From positions 434,001-498,000 of the forward strand of contig NZ_JAJOZS010000001.1 in NCBI RefSeq assembly GCF_021168555.1: DNA of 64,000 nt, written 5' to 3'. Within the stretch, counting starts at the first letter, position 1; each line of letters starts with the position of its first letter. The position numbers and the translations under genes are program-made. Below, one piece after another: positions 18,855 through 27,660 of the stretch. This stretch comes from Stenotrophomonas sp. MMGLT7. Its GTDB lineage: Bacteria; Pseudomonadota; Gammaproteobacteria; Xanthomonadales; Xanthomonadaceae. Below the pieces are notes generated by a model. It saw only the letters and a program-made list of their open reading frames with translations, did no database searches and was not told the DNA's origin.

Positions 18855-21800
18855 CTACATTGCCGGCGCGGCCACCGCCCCGCGTGCGCGGCGTACGATC
18901 CGCGCGGTGCCGGTGCTCAGGTCGTCCAGGATCGCGTAGATCGTCGGCAGGAACAGCAGGCTGACCACGGTGGAGAACGCCAGCCCGCCGGCGATGGCGC
19001 GCGCCATCGGGTAGTACGGCGGGCCGTCGCCGAACATCTGCGTGGTGGTCAGCGAGATCGGCACCATCGCCAGGATCGCGGTGCCCATGGTCATCATGAT
19101 CGGCCGCAGCCGCTCGCGCGAGCCTTCCACCAGCGCCTGGCTGCGGCCCATGCCGCGCCGGCGCAGGTTGTTGATGTGCTCGATCATGACGATGCCGTTG
19201 TTCACCACCACGCCCATCAGCACCAGGATGCCGATGAAGGCCATGATCCCGAACGCGGTGCCGGTGATCCAGAACAGCCAGAACACGCCGAAGATCGAGA
19301 ACACCACCCCGCTCATGATCGCCGCCGGGAACAGCAGCGACTCGAACACCGCCGCCATCACCACGTAGATCATCACCAGCGCGATCACCAGGTTGAACAG
19401 CATCTGCTGCATCGCCGCGTTGTCGTCCTGGTAGTCGCCGCCATCGAAGCTGTAGTGGTAGCCGGCCGGGAAGCTCATCGCCTCGAGCGTGTCCTGCATG
19501 GCTTTGCGCGCCTCGGGCGCGGTCACCTTGTCGCCCAGGTTGGCCCTGAGGGTGAGCGTGGTCTGGCGGTTGGTGCGGTTGACCTGGCTGGCGGCCGGGC
19601 GGATCGACACGTCCACCAGGCTCAGCAGCGGCACGTTGCGGCCATCGTCGGTGCGCACGGTGAAGCCGGCCAGGTCCTCCGGCGAGGTCTGCTCGGCGCC
19701 GGCGAAGCGCACCCATACCGGCACCTCGTTGTCGCCGCGGCGGAACTCGCGCAGCGGCGAGCCGCGCAGCGCCAGGCCGACGAAGCCGGCGACCTGCTCG
19801 GCGCTGAAGCCGAACGCGGCCGCGCGTTCGCGGTCCACCCGCACTGCCAGCTCGCTGGTGCGGTCGCCGCTGTCGACGCGCACGTCGCGCAACCGGCTGT
19901 TGCGCGCCAGCACCGGCACCACCTCGCGGGCGATCTCCTGCAGCGTCTGCGGCGAATCGCCCACCAGTTGCACCTGCACGCCCTGCGCGCCGCCCTGCCC
20001 GCCCTGGTTGCCGACGCTGAGGTCAGCGCGGGCCGAGCGCGGCAGGTCCTTGCGCAGCTGGTCCAGCAGGCCCGGCAGGTTGTCGATCCTTGCGGCATCG
20101 AAGGTGATCACGGTGGCGCCGCCCTCCAGCTCGCTGAAGTACGAATAGACCTGGACGATGTGGAAGCGCTCGCGGTTGGCCTGCAGGTAGTCCTCGACCT
20201 TGCCGACCTCGTCGGACATCTGCTCGCGGGTATAGGAGCCCTTCCACTGGTAGCCGATGCGCGCCTCGCTGCCGCCGTCGCCGCCGAACATGTCGACCTT
20301 GGTCAGCTTCATCGGCACCAGGCTCAGCGCGGTGACCAGCACGATCCCGGCCACGCTCCAGCCGCGGTGGGCCAGCGACCACGCCAGCAGGCGCGCGTAG
20401 CCGCGCTGCAGCCGCGCGATCGCGCCGGTCTCCGAGCGCACCAGCGCCGGCGTCTTCATCCGCGCCGACAGCATCGGGATCAGGCTCACCGCCACCAGCC
20501 ACGAGGCCAGCAGCGACACCGAGATGGTGATGGCGATCTGCTCCATGAAGATGCTGATGTCGTTGGTCTCGCCGAACAGGTTTGGCACGAACACGATGCA
20601 GTGGCACAGGGTGCCGGCGCTGAGCGCGATGGCGACGTTGCGGGTGCCCACCAGCGAGGCCTGCGCGGGCCGGTCGGGCATGCGCTCGCGCTCCTGGTAG
20701 ATGCTCTCCACCACCACCACGGCGTTGTCCACCAGCATGCCCACCGCCAGCAGCAGGCCCATCATCGTCAGGATGTTGAGGCTGACTCCGGCGAAGTACA
20801 TGAAGCCCAGGGTGATGACGAAGCAGATCGGGATGGCCAGCGTCACCATCAGCGTCGAGGGCCAGTGCCGCAGGAAGAAAAACAGCACCGTCACCGACAG
20901 CAGCAGGCCCACCGCGCCGGCCTCGGCCAGTTCGGCCAGGGAGGAGGTCACCGCCTTGCCCTGGTTGTCGATCACCTTGACCTGCACGTCGCCCAGCGCC
21001 GGCTGCCGGCGGATCTGCTCGACCTCGGCCAGCGCCGCGCGCGAGACCTCCACCAGGTTGGCGTTACGCTCCTTGTAGATGTCCAGGCCGATGGCCGGGC
21101 GCCCGTCCAGGCGGCGGCCGTAGTCCATGCGCGTGGGCTTGAAGCGGATGTCGGCGACATCGCCCAGGCGCAGGCCCTTGGCGTCGATCACCAGCTCGCG
21201 CAGTTCCTGCAGGTCGCGCAGCTCGCCCACCGGCTGGATGCGCACGCGCTGGCCGTGGTCGTCGATCTGCCCGGCCGAGACCGAGAAGTTGAGCTTGGCC
21301 AGCCGTTCCTTGAGGTCGTTGAGGGCCAGGCCGTGGGCCACCAGCCGGTCCGGGGCGATGGCGATCTCCACCTCGTTCGGCGGCGCGCCGGAGATCTCCA
21401 CCTTGGCCACGCCGGGAATGCGCTCGAGCCGGCGCTTGAACTCGCGGTCGAGCATGTCGTAGGCGCCGGTCAGGTCGCTGCCGCCGGCCAGTCGCACCTT
21501 GAGCACCGGCTGGTCGCTGCTGGACCACTTGAACACGTGGTAGCGCTGCAGGTCGTCGGGCAGTTGGTCGCGGATGGCGTCCAGCCGCTCGCGCGCGTCG
21601 GAGGCGGCGATGGCGATATCGCGGTCCCAGTCGGAGAACTCGAGGAAGATGCTGGCGCCGCTGGCATTGGCCACCGAGCGCATGCGCTTGATGCCGGTCA
21701 TCGTCGCCAGCGCCTCCTCGGCCGGACGCACCAGGTTGCGCTCGACCTCGTCCGGGGTGGAGCCGCCGTAGGGCAGCTGCACGAACAGGAACGGCGCGGA

Positions 21801-21920
21801 GATGTCCGGCAGCGCCTCCAGCGGCAGCCGGAACGCGGCGATCAGCCCGATCGCCATCATCGACACGAAGCACATGATGGTGGTGACCGGGCGGCGGATG
21901 CTGAACTCGGCGACGTTCAT
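18855..21920 (-). CDS. RND efflux transporter permease (pump 2)
   Basis: 1021 residues from the ATG at 21920 (MNVAEFSIRRPVTTIMCF). It is a proton-driven inner-membrane RND pump of the AcrB/MdtC type. It has 12 membrane helices in the classic 1+5/1+5 plan with two large periplasmic domains. The proton-relay region in TM4 reads GLLLAVGMLVDNAVVVVES; it has DN where AcrB has DD. The second half has GILVLMGVVVNNGIVMIEHIN. Its start overlaps the stop of the first pump gene by four bases (ATGA). The C-terminus ends near short palindromes (18811-18824, 18840-18858) that separate it from the convergent traB gene. Confidence 0.93.
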   Translation of the reverse strand: MNVAEFSIRRPVTTIMCFVSMMAIGLIAAFRLPLEALPDISAPFLFVQLPYGGSTPDEVERNLVRPAEEALATMTGIKRMRSVANASGASIFLEFSDWDRDIAIAASDARERLDAIRDQLPDDLQRYHVFKWSSSDQPVLKVRLAGGSDLTGAYDMLDREFKRRLERIPGVAKVEISGAPPNEVEIAIAPDRLVAHGLALNDLKERLAKLNFSVSAGQIDDHGQRVRIQPVGELRDLQELRELVIDAKGLRLGDVADIRFKPTRMDYGRRLDGRPAIGLDIYKERNANLVEVSRAALAEVEQIRRQPALGDVQVKVIDNQGKAVTSSLAELAEAGAVGLLLSVTVLFFFLRHWPSTLMVTLAIPICFVITLGFMYFAGVSLNILTMMGLLLAVGMLVDNAVVVVESIYQERERMPDRPAQASLVGTRNVAIALSAGTLCHCIVFVPNLFGETNDISIFMEQIAITISVSLLASWLVAVSLIPMLSARMKTPALVRSETGAIARLQRGYARLLAWSLAHRGWSVAGIVLVTALSLVPMKLTKVDMFGGDGGSEARIGYQWKGSYTREQMSDEVGKVEDYLQANRERFHIVQVYSYFSELEGGATVITFDAARIDNLPGLLDQLRKDLPRSARADLSVGNQGGQGGAQGVQVQLVGDSPQTLQEIAREVVPVLARNSRLRDVRVDSGDRTSELAVRVDRERAAAFGFSAEQVAGFVGLALRGSPLREFRRGDNEVPVWVRFAGAEQTSPEDLAGFTVRTDDGRNVPLLSLVDVSIRPAASQVNRTNRQTTLTLRANLGDKVTAPEARKAMQDTLEAMSFPAGYHYSFDGGDYQDDNAAMQQMLFNLVIALVMIYVVMAAVFESLLFPAAIMSGVVFSIFGVFWLFWITGTAFGIMAFIGILVLMGVVVNNGIVMIEHINNLRRRGMGRSQALVEGSRERLRPIMMTMGTAILAMVPISLTTTQMFGDGPPYYPMARAIAGGLAFSTVVSLLFLPTIYAILDDLSTGTARIVRRARGAVAAPAM

Positions 21921-24900
21921 GCCGACTCCAGTGCGCCCGGCGCCTGTCCGGCGGCGGCGGCGAAGCGGCGCGCGGCGCGGCGGCCGCGCTCGGCGTACCA
22001 GGCATCGGCACGGCGGTCCAGGCGGTCGTACACCACCGGGATCACCAGCAGCGTCAGCAGCGTGGACACCAGCAGGCCGCCGATCACGGTGATCGCCATC
22101 GGCGCGCGCACCTCGGCGCCCTCGCCCATCGCCACCGCCAGCGGCAGGAAGCCGAACAGCGTGCACAGCGTGGTCATGACGATCGGCCGCAGGCGCGAGC
22201 GCGCGCCCTCCACCAGCGCCTCGTGCTTGGCCACCCCGGCCTCGCGCAGCTGGTTGACCTTGTCGATCAGGATGATGGCGTTCTTGGTCACCAGCCCCAC
22301 CAGCAGGATCAGGCCGATGAACACCACCACCGACACCGGCTTGCCGGTCAGCAGCAGCGCCAGCACCGCGCCCACCAGCGCCAGCGGGATGGTGAACAGG
22401 ATCACGAACGGGTGCAGCAGCGACTCGAACTGCGAGGCCATCACCAGGTAGACCAGGAAGATCGCCAGGCCGAAGGCGAACAGCAGCGACTTCACCGAGC
22501 TGGCCAGTTCCTCGCCCTGGCCGCCGATGTGCATGCCGATGCCGGCGCCGAGCGGATCGGCGGCGACCATCGCCTGCACCTCGGCCATGGCGCCGCCCAG
22601 GTCGATGCCGCGCAGGTTGGCCGACACCACCGCCACCCGGGCCTGGTCGGCGCGGTGGATCTCGCTGGGGCCGCTGGTGGCGACCACCTCGGCCACCGAT
22701 TCCAGCGTCACCGGCCGGCTGCTGCCGGGATTGACCACCAGCCGGCGGATGGCATCGACGCTGGCGCGGTCGCTTTCCTGCGCGCGCACCAGCACGTCGA
22801 TCTTGCGGTCGCGGAAGCTGTAGCGGGTGGCGACGTCGCCGCGCACCTTCTTCACCACCACGTCGGCGATCTGCCGCGTGGTCAGCCCCAGCGCGCCGGC
22901 GCGTTCCTGGTCGAAGCGGATCTGCACCTCGGGGAAGCCCTGCTCCACCGTGGACTTGACGTCGGCGTAGTGCGCATTGCCGCGCAGCAGCGCCGCCAGC
23001 TTCTGTCCGGCCGCCTGCAAGCCCTCCATGTCCTGGCCATGCAGCTCGATCTCCAGCGGCGTGGAGAAGGAGAACAGCGCCGGCCGGGCGAAGTCCACCT
23101 GCGCGCCGGGATGGCTGCGCATGCTCGCGCGCAGCTTCTCGGTCTGCTCGGCCTCGACCCTGGCGCTGCCGCCGTTGGCCATCACCACGGTGAGCTTGCC
23201 GATGTTCTCGCCGCTCTCGGTGGGATTGGCGTCCAGCCGCGTGCCGCTGCCGGACACGCCGTACAGCGAGGCGATGCCGGCGTCCTTGGCGTGCGCCAGC
23301 TGCAGCTCGCGCACCAGCGCGTCGGTCTGCCGCAGCGGGGTACCCGGCGGCAGCTTCACCGTCATCTCGAAGCGGTCCTGCGCCAGCTGCGGGATCAGGT
23401 CCACGCCCAGCGTCGGCAGCGCCAGCAGGGTCGCGGCGAACGCGGCGGCGGCGCAGCCCAGCACCAGCCACGGCCGCCGCAGCGCCGCCGGCAGCAACTT
23501 GAGATAGCCGCGCTCGGCGCGGGCATACGGCGCCATGGCGATGTCGCTGGCCTTGCGCATCGCCGGCGCCACCACCGCCACCAGCGCACGCCACAGCCGC
23601 ACCAGCAGCCAGGTGGCGCCGAAGAACATGCCGCGCAGCGCCGTCCCCAGGCCGCGACGCCCGGCCGCCACCGGCTTGAGCCAGCGCTGGCGCGGCTGCC
23701 ATTGCGGATGCGGCGGTTCCTCGGGGAAGGCCAGCGGCGGCCGTCCCTTGAGCGAGCTGAGCATCGGGATCAGCGTCATCGACACCGCCAGCGAGATCGC
23801 GATGGCGATGGCCACGGTCAGCGCCTGGTCGCGGAACAGCTGCCCGGCGATGCCCTCGACGAACACCAGCGGCAGGAACACCGCGATCGTGGTCAGGGTG
23901 GAGGCCACCACCGCCATGCTGACCTCGCGGGTGCCGGCGATGGCCGCATCAAGAATCCCGAGTCCGCGCTCGCGCGCCTTGGCGATGCTCTCCAGCACCA
24001 CGATCGAGTCGTCCACCACCAGCCCGGTGGCCAGCGCCAGTCCGCCGAGCGACATCACGTTCAGGCTCAGCCCCAGCTGGCCCATGAAGAAGAACGTGGC
24101 CACGATCGACACCGGCAACGACAGGCTGATGACGAAGGTGCTCCAGCCATCGCGCAGGAACAGGAAGATGATGAGGATCGCCAGCACGCCGCCGATCACC
24201 GCGTCCTTCTTGACGTCGGCGATGGCGTGCTCGATGAAGCGCGACTGGTCCTCCAGCGTGGTCAGCTCGACGTCGCCGGGGATCTGCGCCTCGATCTGCT
24301 CCAGCCGCTTGCGCAGCGCCGCCGCGGTGGCCACGGTGTTGGCGTCGCCCTCCTTGTAGACGGCCAGTTCCACCGCCTCGCGCCCGCCCAGGCGGATGAT
24401 CGCCTCGCGTTCCTTGAAACCCTGGCGTACCTGCGCCACGTCGCGCAGCCGCACCGGCATGCCGCCGGCGATGCTGGCGGTGCTGGACGAGGACGCGCTC
24501 TGCGCCGAGGCCGCTGCGGCGATCGCCGCCTGCGAGCCGGTGGCCGCGGCGATCGCGTACATCTGCTGCAGCGCCGCTTCGGCGGCGTTGCCGTTGCCGC
24601 CCTGGGTGGTGACCAGCAGGTTGCCTATCTCCTCGACGTCGGCGAACTGATTGACCGTGCGCACCAGGTAGCGCTGCGAGCCCTCCTCCAGTCGGCCGCC
24701 GGAGATATTGACGTTCTCCTCCTTGAGCCGGGTGACGACGTTGTCGATCGGCAGGTTGAGCTGGGCCAGCTTCTGCTGGTCGATGTCGACCTGGATCTCG
24801 TCCTCCAGCCCGCCGCCGACCTTGACCGCGGCCACCCCGGCCACCGGTTCGAGCTTCTTCTTCAGGTCCTCGTCGGCGTAGCGGCGCAGCAGGGTCAGCT

Positions 24901-25420
24901 CGCGCACCGCGTCGGCGTCGCCGGCCGCGGCCGACGTGCTCGACAGCAGCAGGCGCATGATCGGCTCGGTGGACGGGTTGAAGCGCAGCAGTACCGGCGC
25001 CTTGGCTTCCAGCGGCAGTTCCAGCGCCTCCATCTTGTCGCGCACCTCCAGCCCGGCCTGGTCCATGTCGGTGCCCCAGGCGAACTCCAGCACCACGTCG
25101 CTCTGGCCGGTGCGAGAGACCGACTTGAGCTTGCGCAGGTTCTTGACCACGCCCACCGCTTCCTCCACCGGCTCGGTGATCAGCGTCTCGATCTCGGCCG
25201 GCGCCGCGCCGGTGTACTCGGTGCGCACGGTCAGCGTGGGATAGCTCAGGTCCGGCAGCAGGTTGACCTTGAGGTTGCCCAGAGCGATGAAGCCGAACAG
25301 CAGCAGCGTCACCGTGATCATGGCGATGGTGACGCGGCGGCGGGTGGCGAACTCGACCAGTCCGCCGCGCGCCGGCGGCGGCGCCTCGCCGTGCCCGGAG
25401 GGCAGGCCGGCGCCGCTCAT
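21917..25420 (-). CDS. RND efflux transporter permease (pump 1, extended)
   Basis: 1167 residues, about 120 longer than a usual RND pump. TM1 is MITVTLLLFGFIALG and the TM4 proton relay is ATGLVVDDSIVVLESI with both Asp residues. Extra length comes from two places. A low-complexity Ala/Gln/Ser insertion lies in the first periplasmic domain (near residues 255-310). A long central loop with an added hydrophobic/Arg stretch lies between the halves (near 545-640, HPQWQPRQRW then FFGATWLLVRLWRALVAVV). It overlaps both the adaptor gene upstream and pump 2 downstream by ATGA, so adaptor and pumps are made together. Confidence 0.92.
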   Translation of the reverse strand: MSGAGLPSGHGEAPPPARGGLVEFATRRRVTIAMITVTLLLFGFIALGNLKVNLLPDLSYPTLTVRTEYTGAAPAEIETLITEPVEEAVGVVKNLRKLKSVSRTGQSDVVLEFAWGTDMDQAGLEVRDKMEALELPLEAKAPVLLRFNPSTEPIMRLLLSSTSAAAGDADAVRELTLLRRYADEDLKKKLEPVAGVAAVKVGGGLEDEIQVDIDQQKLAQLNLPIDNVVTRLKEENVNISGGRLEEGSQRYLVRTVNQFADVEEIGNLLVTTQGGNGNAAEAALQQMYAIAAATGSQAAIAAAASAQSASSSSTASIAGGMPVRLRDVAQVRQGFKEREAIIRLGGREAVELAVYKEGDANTVATAAALRKRLEQIEAQIPGDVELTTLEDQSRFIEHAIADVKKDAVIGGVLAILIIFLFLRDGWSTFVISLSLPVSIVATFFFMGQLGLSLNVMSLGGLALATGLVVDDSIVVLESIAKARERGLGILDAAIAGTREVSMAVVASTLTTIAVFLPLVFVEGIAGQLFRDQALTVAIAIAISLAVSMTLIPMLSSLKGRPPLAFPEEPPHPQWQPRQRWLKPVAAGRRGLGTALRGMFFGATWLLVRLWRALVAVVAPAMRKASDIAMAPYARAERGYLKLLPAALRRPWLVLGCAAAAFAATLLALPTLGVDLIPQLAQDRFEMTVKLPPGTPLRQTDALVRELQLAHAKDAGIASLYGVSGSGTRLDANPTESGENIGKLTVVMANGGSARVEAEQTEKLRASMRSHPGAQVDFARPALFSFSTPLEIELHGQDMEGLQAAGQKLAALLRGNAHYADVKSTVEQGFPEVQIRFDQERAGALGLTTRQIADVVVKKVRGDVATRYSFRDRKIDVLVRAQESDRASVDAIRRLVVNPGSSRPVTLESVAEVVATSGPSEIHRADQARVAVVSANLRGIDLGGAMAEVQAMVAADPLGAGIGMHIGGQGEELASSVKSLLFAFGLAIFLVYLVMASQFESLLHPFVILFTIPLALVGAVLALLLTGKPVSVVVFIGLILLVGLVTKNAIILIDKVNQLREAGVAKHEALVEGARSRLRPIVMTTLCTLFGFLPLAVAMGEGAEVRAPMAITVIGGLLVSTLLTLLVIPVVYDRLDRRADAWYAERGRRAARRFAAAAGQAPGALESA

Positions 25421-26559
25421 CGGCCGCCCGCCTTCGCGCCTTCCGCCGCCGCTACCGCCTTGGCCGGCAGCGGCTGGCCGATCACCTGCACCGCCGAGCC
25501 GTCGCGCAGCGCGACCTTGCCGGCAGTGACCACCTGGTCGCCCTCGGCCAGGCCGTCGCGGATCTCCACCCATGGCCCTTCGGCATAGCCCAGCTTCACC
25601 TGCACGCGGCCGACCTTGCCCTCGCGCACCCGGAACACCGCCGGCTCGCCGTCGTCCAGCAGCGCCAGCCGCGGCACCACCAGCGCGTCGGCGCGCTGGT
25701 CGTAGTCGATGCGGATGCGGCCGAACATGCCCGGCTGCAATGCCTGCGCATCCTCGTCGAAGGCGCACACCACGCGGAAGGTGCCGCTGCCCGAGTCCAC
25801 CACCGGCGCCACCCGGTCGACCCGCCCGGCGAAGGAGCGGCCCGGCAGCGCGTCGGCCAGCAGCGTCACCGGCTGCCCCGGCTTGAGCGTGGCCAGCTCG
25901 CGCTCGGGCACGTTGAGCGCGGCCTCCAGGCGCGAGTCGTCGACGATGCGGAAGATCGGCGTGTTGATCTGCACGAAGTTGCCGGTCTTGATCGAGCGCG
26001 AGGCGATCACGCCCGCGATCGGCGCCACCACCGTGGTATAGGACAGCTCCAGCGTCGCCAGCCGGTACTGCGCGCGGGCGTTGTCCAGGTCGTACTTGAG
26101 CTGGTCCACGTCGGCGCTGCTGATCAGCTGCTGGCCGATCAGCTGCTGCGCGCGGCGGTAGCTGTTCTCCAGCTTGCGCAGCTGCGCCTCGCTCTGCGCC
26201 ACCGCCAGCCGCGCCCGGTCCGGGTCCAGCCGCACCAGCGGCTGGCCGGCGGCCACCGGCTGCCCTTCCTCCACCAGCACCGCCAGTGCCACCCCGGAGG
26301 TCTTGGCCACCACCTGCGACTCAGCGCGCGGCTCCAGCGCCGCGGTGCCGGTGTAGCTGGCCGCCACCGTGCGGCGCGACGCCCTGGCCACCTCCACCGG
26401 CACCGCTTCTGCAGCGTTCTGCGCGGCACTGGCGGCGGCATCCTTGGGCTGGGCATCGCCGGACTTGCAGCCTCCCAGAAGCAGCGCGGCGGCGAGCAGC
26501 AGCGCGGCGTACGCAGCGCGGCCACGGCCGGCGGGAAAGGAAGATGGCGGCATCTGCAT
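25417..26559 (-). CDS. RND periplasmic adaptor (membrane fusion) lipoprotein
   Basis: 380 residues from 26559 (an ATG two codons later is equally possible). The N-terminus is a lipoprotein signal (AALLLAAALLLGGCKSG, lipidated Cys), then barrel-sandwich/lipoyl sequence (LAVLVEEGQPVAAGQPLVRLD). A coiled-coil hairpin (QSEAQLRKLENSYRRAQQL) and beta-barrel domain follow (VTLLADALPGRSFAGRVDRV). It links the RND pumps to an outer-membrane channel. One adaptor serves two pump genes, as in MdtABC. No TolC-like gene lies nearby, so a distant channel is presumed. It is the first gene of the operon. Confidence 0.92.
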   Translation of the reverse strand: MQMPPSSFPAGRGRAAYAALLLAAALLLGGCKSGDAQPKDAAASAAQNAAEAVPVEVARASRRTVAASYTGTAALEPRAESQVVAKTSGVALAVLVEEGQPVAAGQPLVRLDPDRARLAVAQSEAQLRKLENSYRRAQQLIGQQLISSADVDQLKYDLDNARAQYRLATLELSYTTVVAPIAGVIASRSIKTGNFVQINTPIFRIVDDSRLEAALNVPERELATLKPGQPVTLLADALPGRSFAGRVDRVAPVVDSGSGTFRVVCAFDEDAQALQPGMFGRIRIDYDQRADALVVPRLALLDDGEPAVFRVREGKVGRVQVKLGYAEGPWVEIRDGLAEGDQVVTAGKVALRDGSAVQVIGQPLPAKAVAAAEGAKAGGR

Positions 26560-26666
26560 GGTAATGGCGCTCGTGATCAGGTGTTGTAGGAAACTACCCC
26601 ACCATAACGATAGATCCATGCGCCAAAGGTCATGCCGCGCCTGCACGGGCATGCCGCAGCGCGCGT

Positions 26667-26695
26667 TTATGCGCGGCCGGGGGCGCGGCTATACT
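26667..26695 (+). promoter_or_regulatory. Putative promoter of the cytochrome c pair
   Basis: TATACT at 26690-26695 is a good -10 box in GC-rich DNA, about 58 bp before the first cytochrome gene. The -35 position (TTATGC, 26667-26672) is weak, so the site may need an activator. Confidence 0.4.
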
Positions 26696-26753
26696 CGGTC
26701 CCGTTCCGTGTTCCCCCCACGCCGGAACGGCCCTACATTCCGGACACGAAACC

Positions 26754-27122
26754 ATGCGCACGCAGCCGCTAGCCGCTTGTCTCGCCCTGGTCATGTCGCT
26801 GGCGCCGTGGGACGCCATCGCCGCTCCCACGCCCCCGGCGCTCGCCGCTCCCGCTCCTGCCCCCGCCGTCACCGGCAACTTCGACAACGGCCGCGTCCTG
26901 GCCTACACCTGCCAGGGCTGCCACGGCATCACCGGCTACAAGAACGCCTACCCCAGCTACCGGGTGCCCCGGATCGGCGGCCAGTCGGCGCAGTACCTGA
27001 CCCAGGCGCTCACCGAGTACCGGCAGAACAAGCGCCGGCACCCGACCATGCAGGCACAGGCGCAGAGCTTCTCCGAGCAGGACATCGCCGACCTCGCCGC
27101 CTACCTCTCCAATCTCAAGTAA
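26754..27122 (+). CDS. Periplasmic c-type cytochrome (class I)
   Basis: 122 residues. A signal peptide ends near AIA-APTPP (about residue 23). A Pro/Ala-rich linker then leads to one haem c site, CQGCH, with VPRIGGQSAQYLTQAL and the distal Met candidate in HPTMQAQAQSFSEQDIADLAAYL. The layout matches one half of cytochrome c4/c553. It would carry electrons in the periplasm to a terminal oxidase or other acceptor. The next gene, 10 bp downstream, encodes a related haem protein, so the two probably act as a split c4 pair. Confidence 0.85.
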   Translation: MRTQPLAACLALVMSLAPWDAIAAPTPPALAAPAPAPAVTGNFDNGRVLAYTCQGCHGITGYKNAYPSYRVPRIGGQSAQYLTQALTEYRQNKRRHPTMQAQAQSFSEQDIADLAAYLSNLK

Positions 27123-27132
27123 GGGACACGCC

Positions 27133-27570
27133 ATGTCGAACGTCGCGTACCTGTCGCGTCCCGTCCTCGTCCTGTTCGCCGCCCTGGGGCTGGCGGCCTG
27201 CAGCCCATCGCAAGAGGAATCGCACGATGCCGGCGGCGACCGCCCGGCCTCGTCCTCGGCCGGCCTGCCCGCCGGGCGCGTCGCCCAGGGCCAGCAGCGC
27301 GCGCAGGTCAAGGGCCAGGCCAGCGGCCAGAGCTGCGTCGACTGCCATGGCGCAGACGGCAACAAGCCGCTGGACCCGACCTACCCGAAGATCGGCGGCC
27401 AGTACGGCGACTACCTCGCCCATGCGCTGCAGGCCTATCGATCCGGCGATCGCCAGCATCCGCTGATGACGCCGCAGGCCGCCGCGCTCAGCGACCAGGA
27501 CATCGCCGACCTGGCCGCGTACTTCGCCTCGCAGTCCTCGCAGCTGCGCGACCTGCAGGGGGTCAAGTGA
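27133..27570 (+). CDS. Lipoprotein c-type cytochrome (class I)
   Basis: 145 residues. A lipoprotein signal (VLFAALGLAACSPSQ) anchors it to a membrane. The haem site is CVDCH, followed by YPKIGGQYGDYLAHALQAYRSG and the Met-containing RQHPLMTPQAAALSDQDIADLAAYF. This is the same fold as its neighbour, with which it shares the GGQ-Y-L and DIADLAAY signatures. Electron partner unknown. The stop is followed within 5 bp by a GGGATTCGGG-type inverted repeat that probably forms the transcript end. Confidence 0.85.
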   Translation: MSNVAYLSRPVLVLFAALGLAACSPSQEESHDAGGDRPASSSAGLPAGRVAQGQQRAQVKGQASGQSCVDCHGADGNKPLDPTYPKIGGQYGDYLAHALQAYRSGDRQHPLMTPQAAALSDQDIADLAAYFASQSSQLRDLQGVK

Positions 27571-27574
27571 GGCC

Positions 27575-27656
27575 GGGATCGGGGATTGGGGATTCGGGAT
27601 TGGCAAAAGCCTGGCTCCCGCTTTCTCGAATCCCCAATCCCCAATCCCGAATCCCC
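27575..27656. repeat. GGGATTCGGG-type inverted repeat (copy 2)
   Basis: Arms 27575-27602 and 27627-27656 are near-perfect complements made of GGGATTGGGGATTCGGG units, with a 24-base spacer. The repeat fills the convergent gap between the cytochrome gene and the Pro/Ala-rich membrane protein gene and could end transcription from both sides. Confidence 0.85.
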
Positions 27657-27660
27657 ACCC

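Noticed and set aside
22223-25588. 1121-codon plus-strand frame opposite the RND genes
   Set aside because: It is antisense to an intact RND pump and adaptor, with composition typical of shadow frames.
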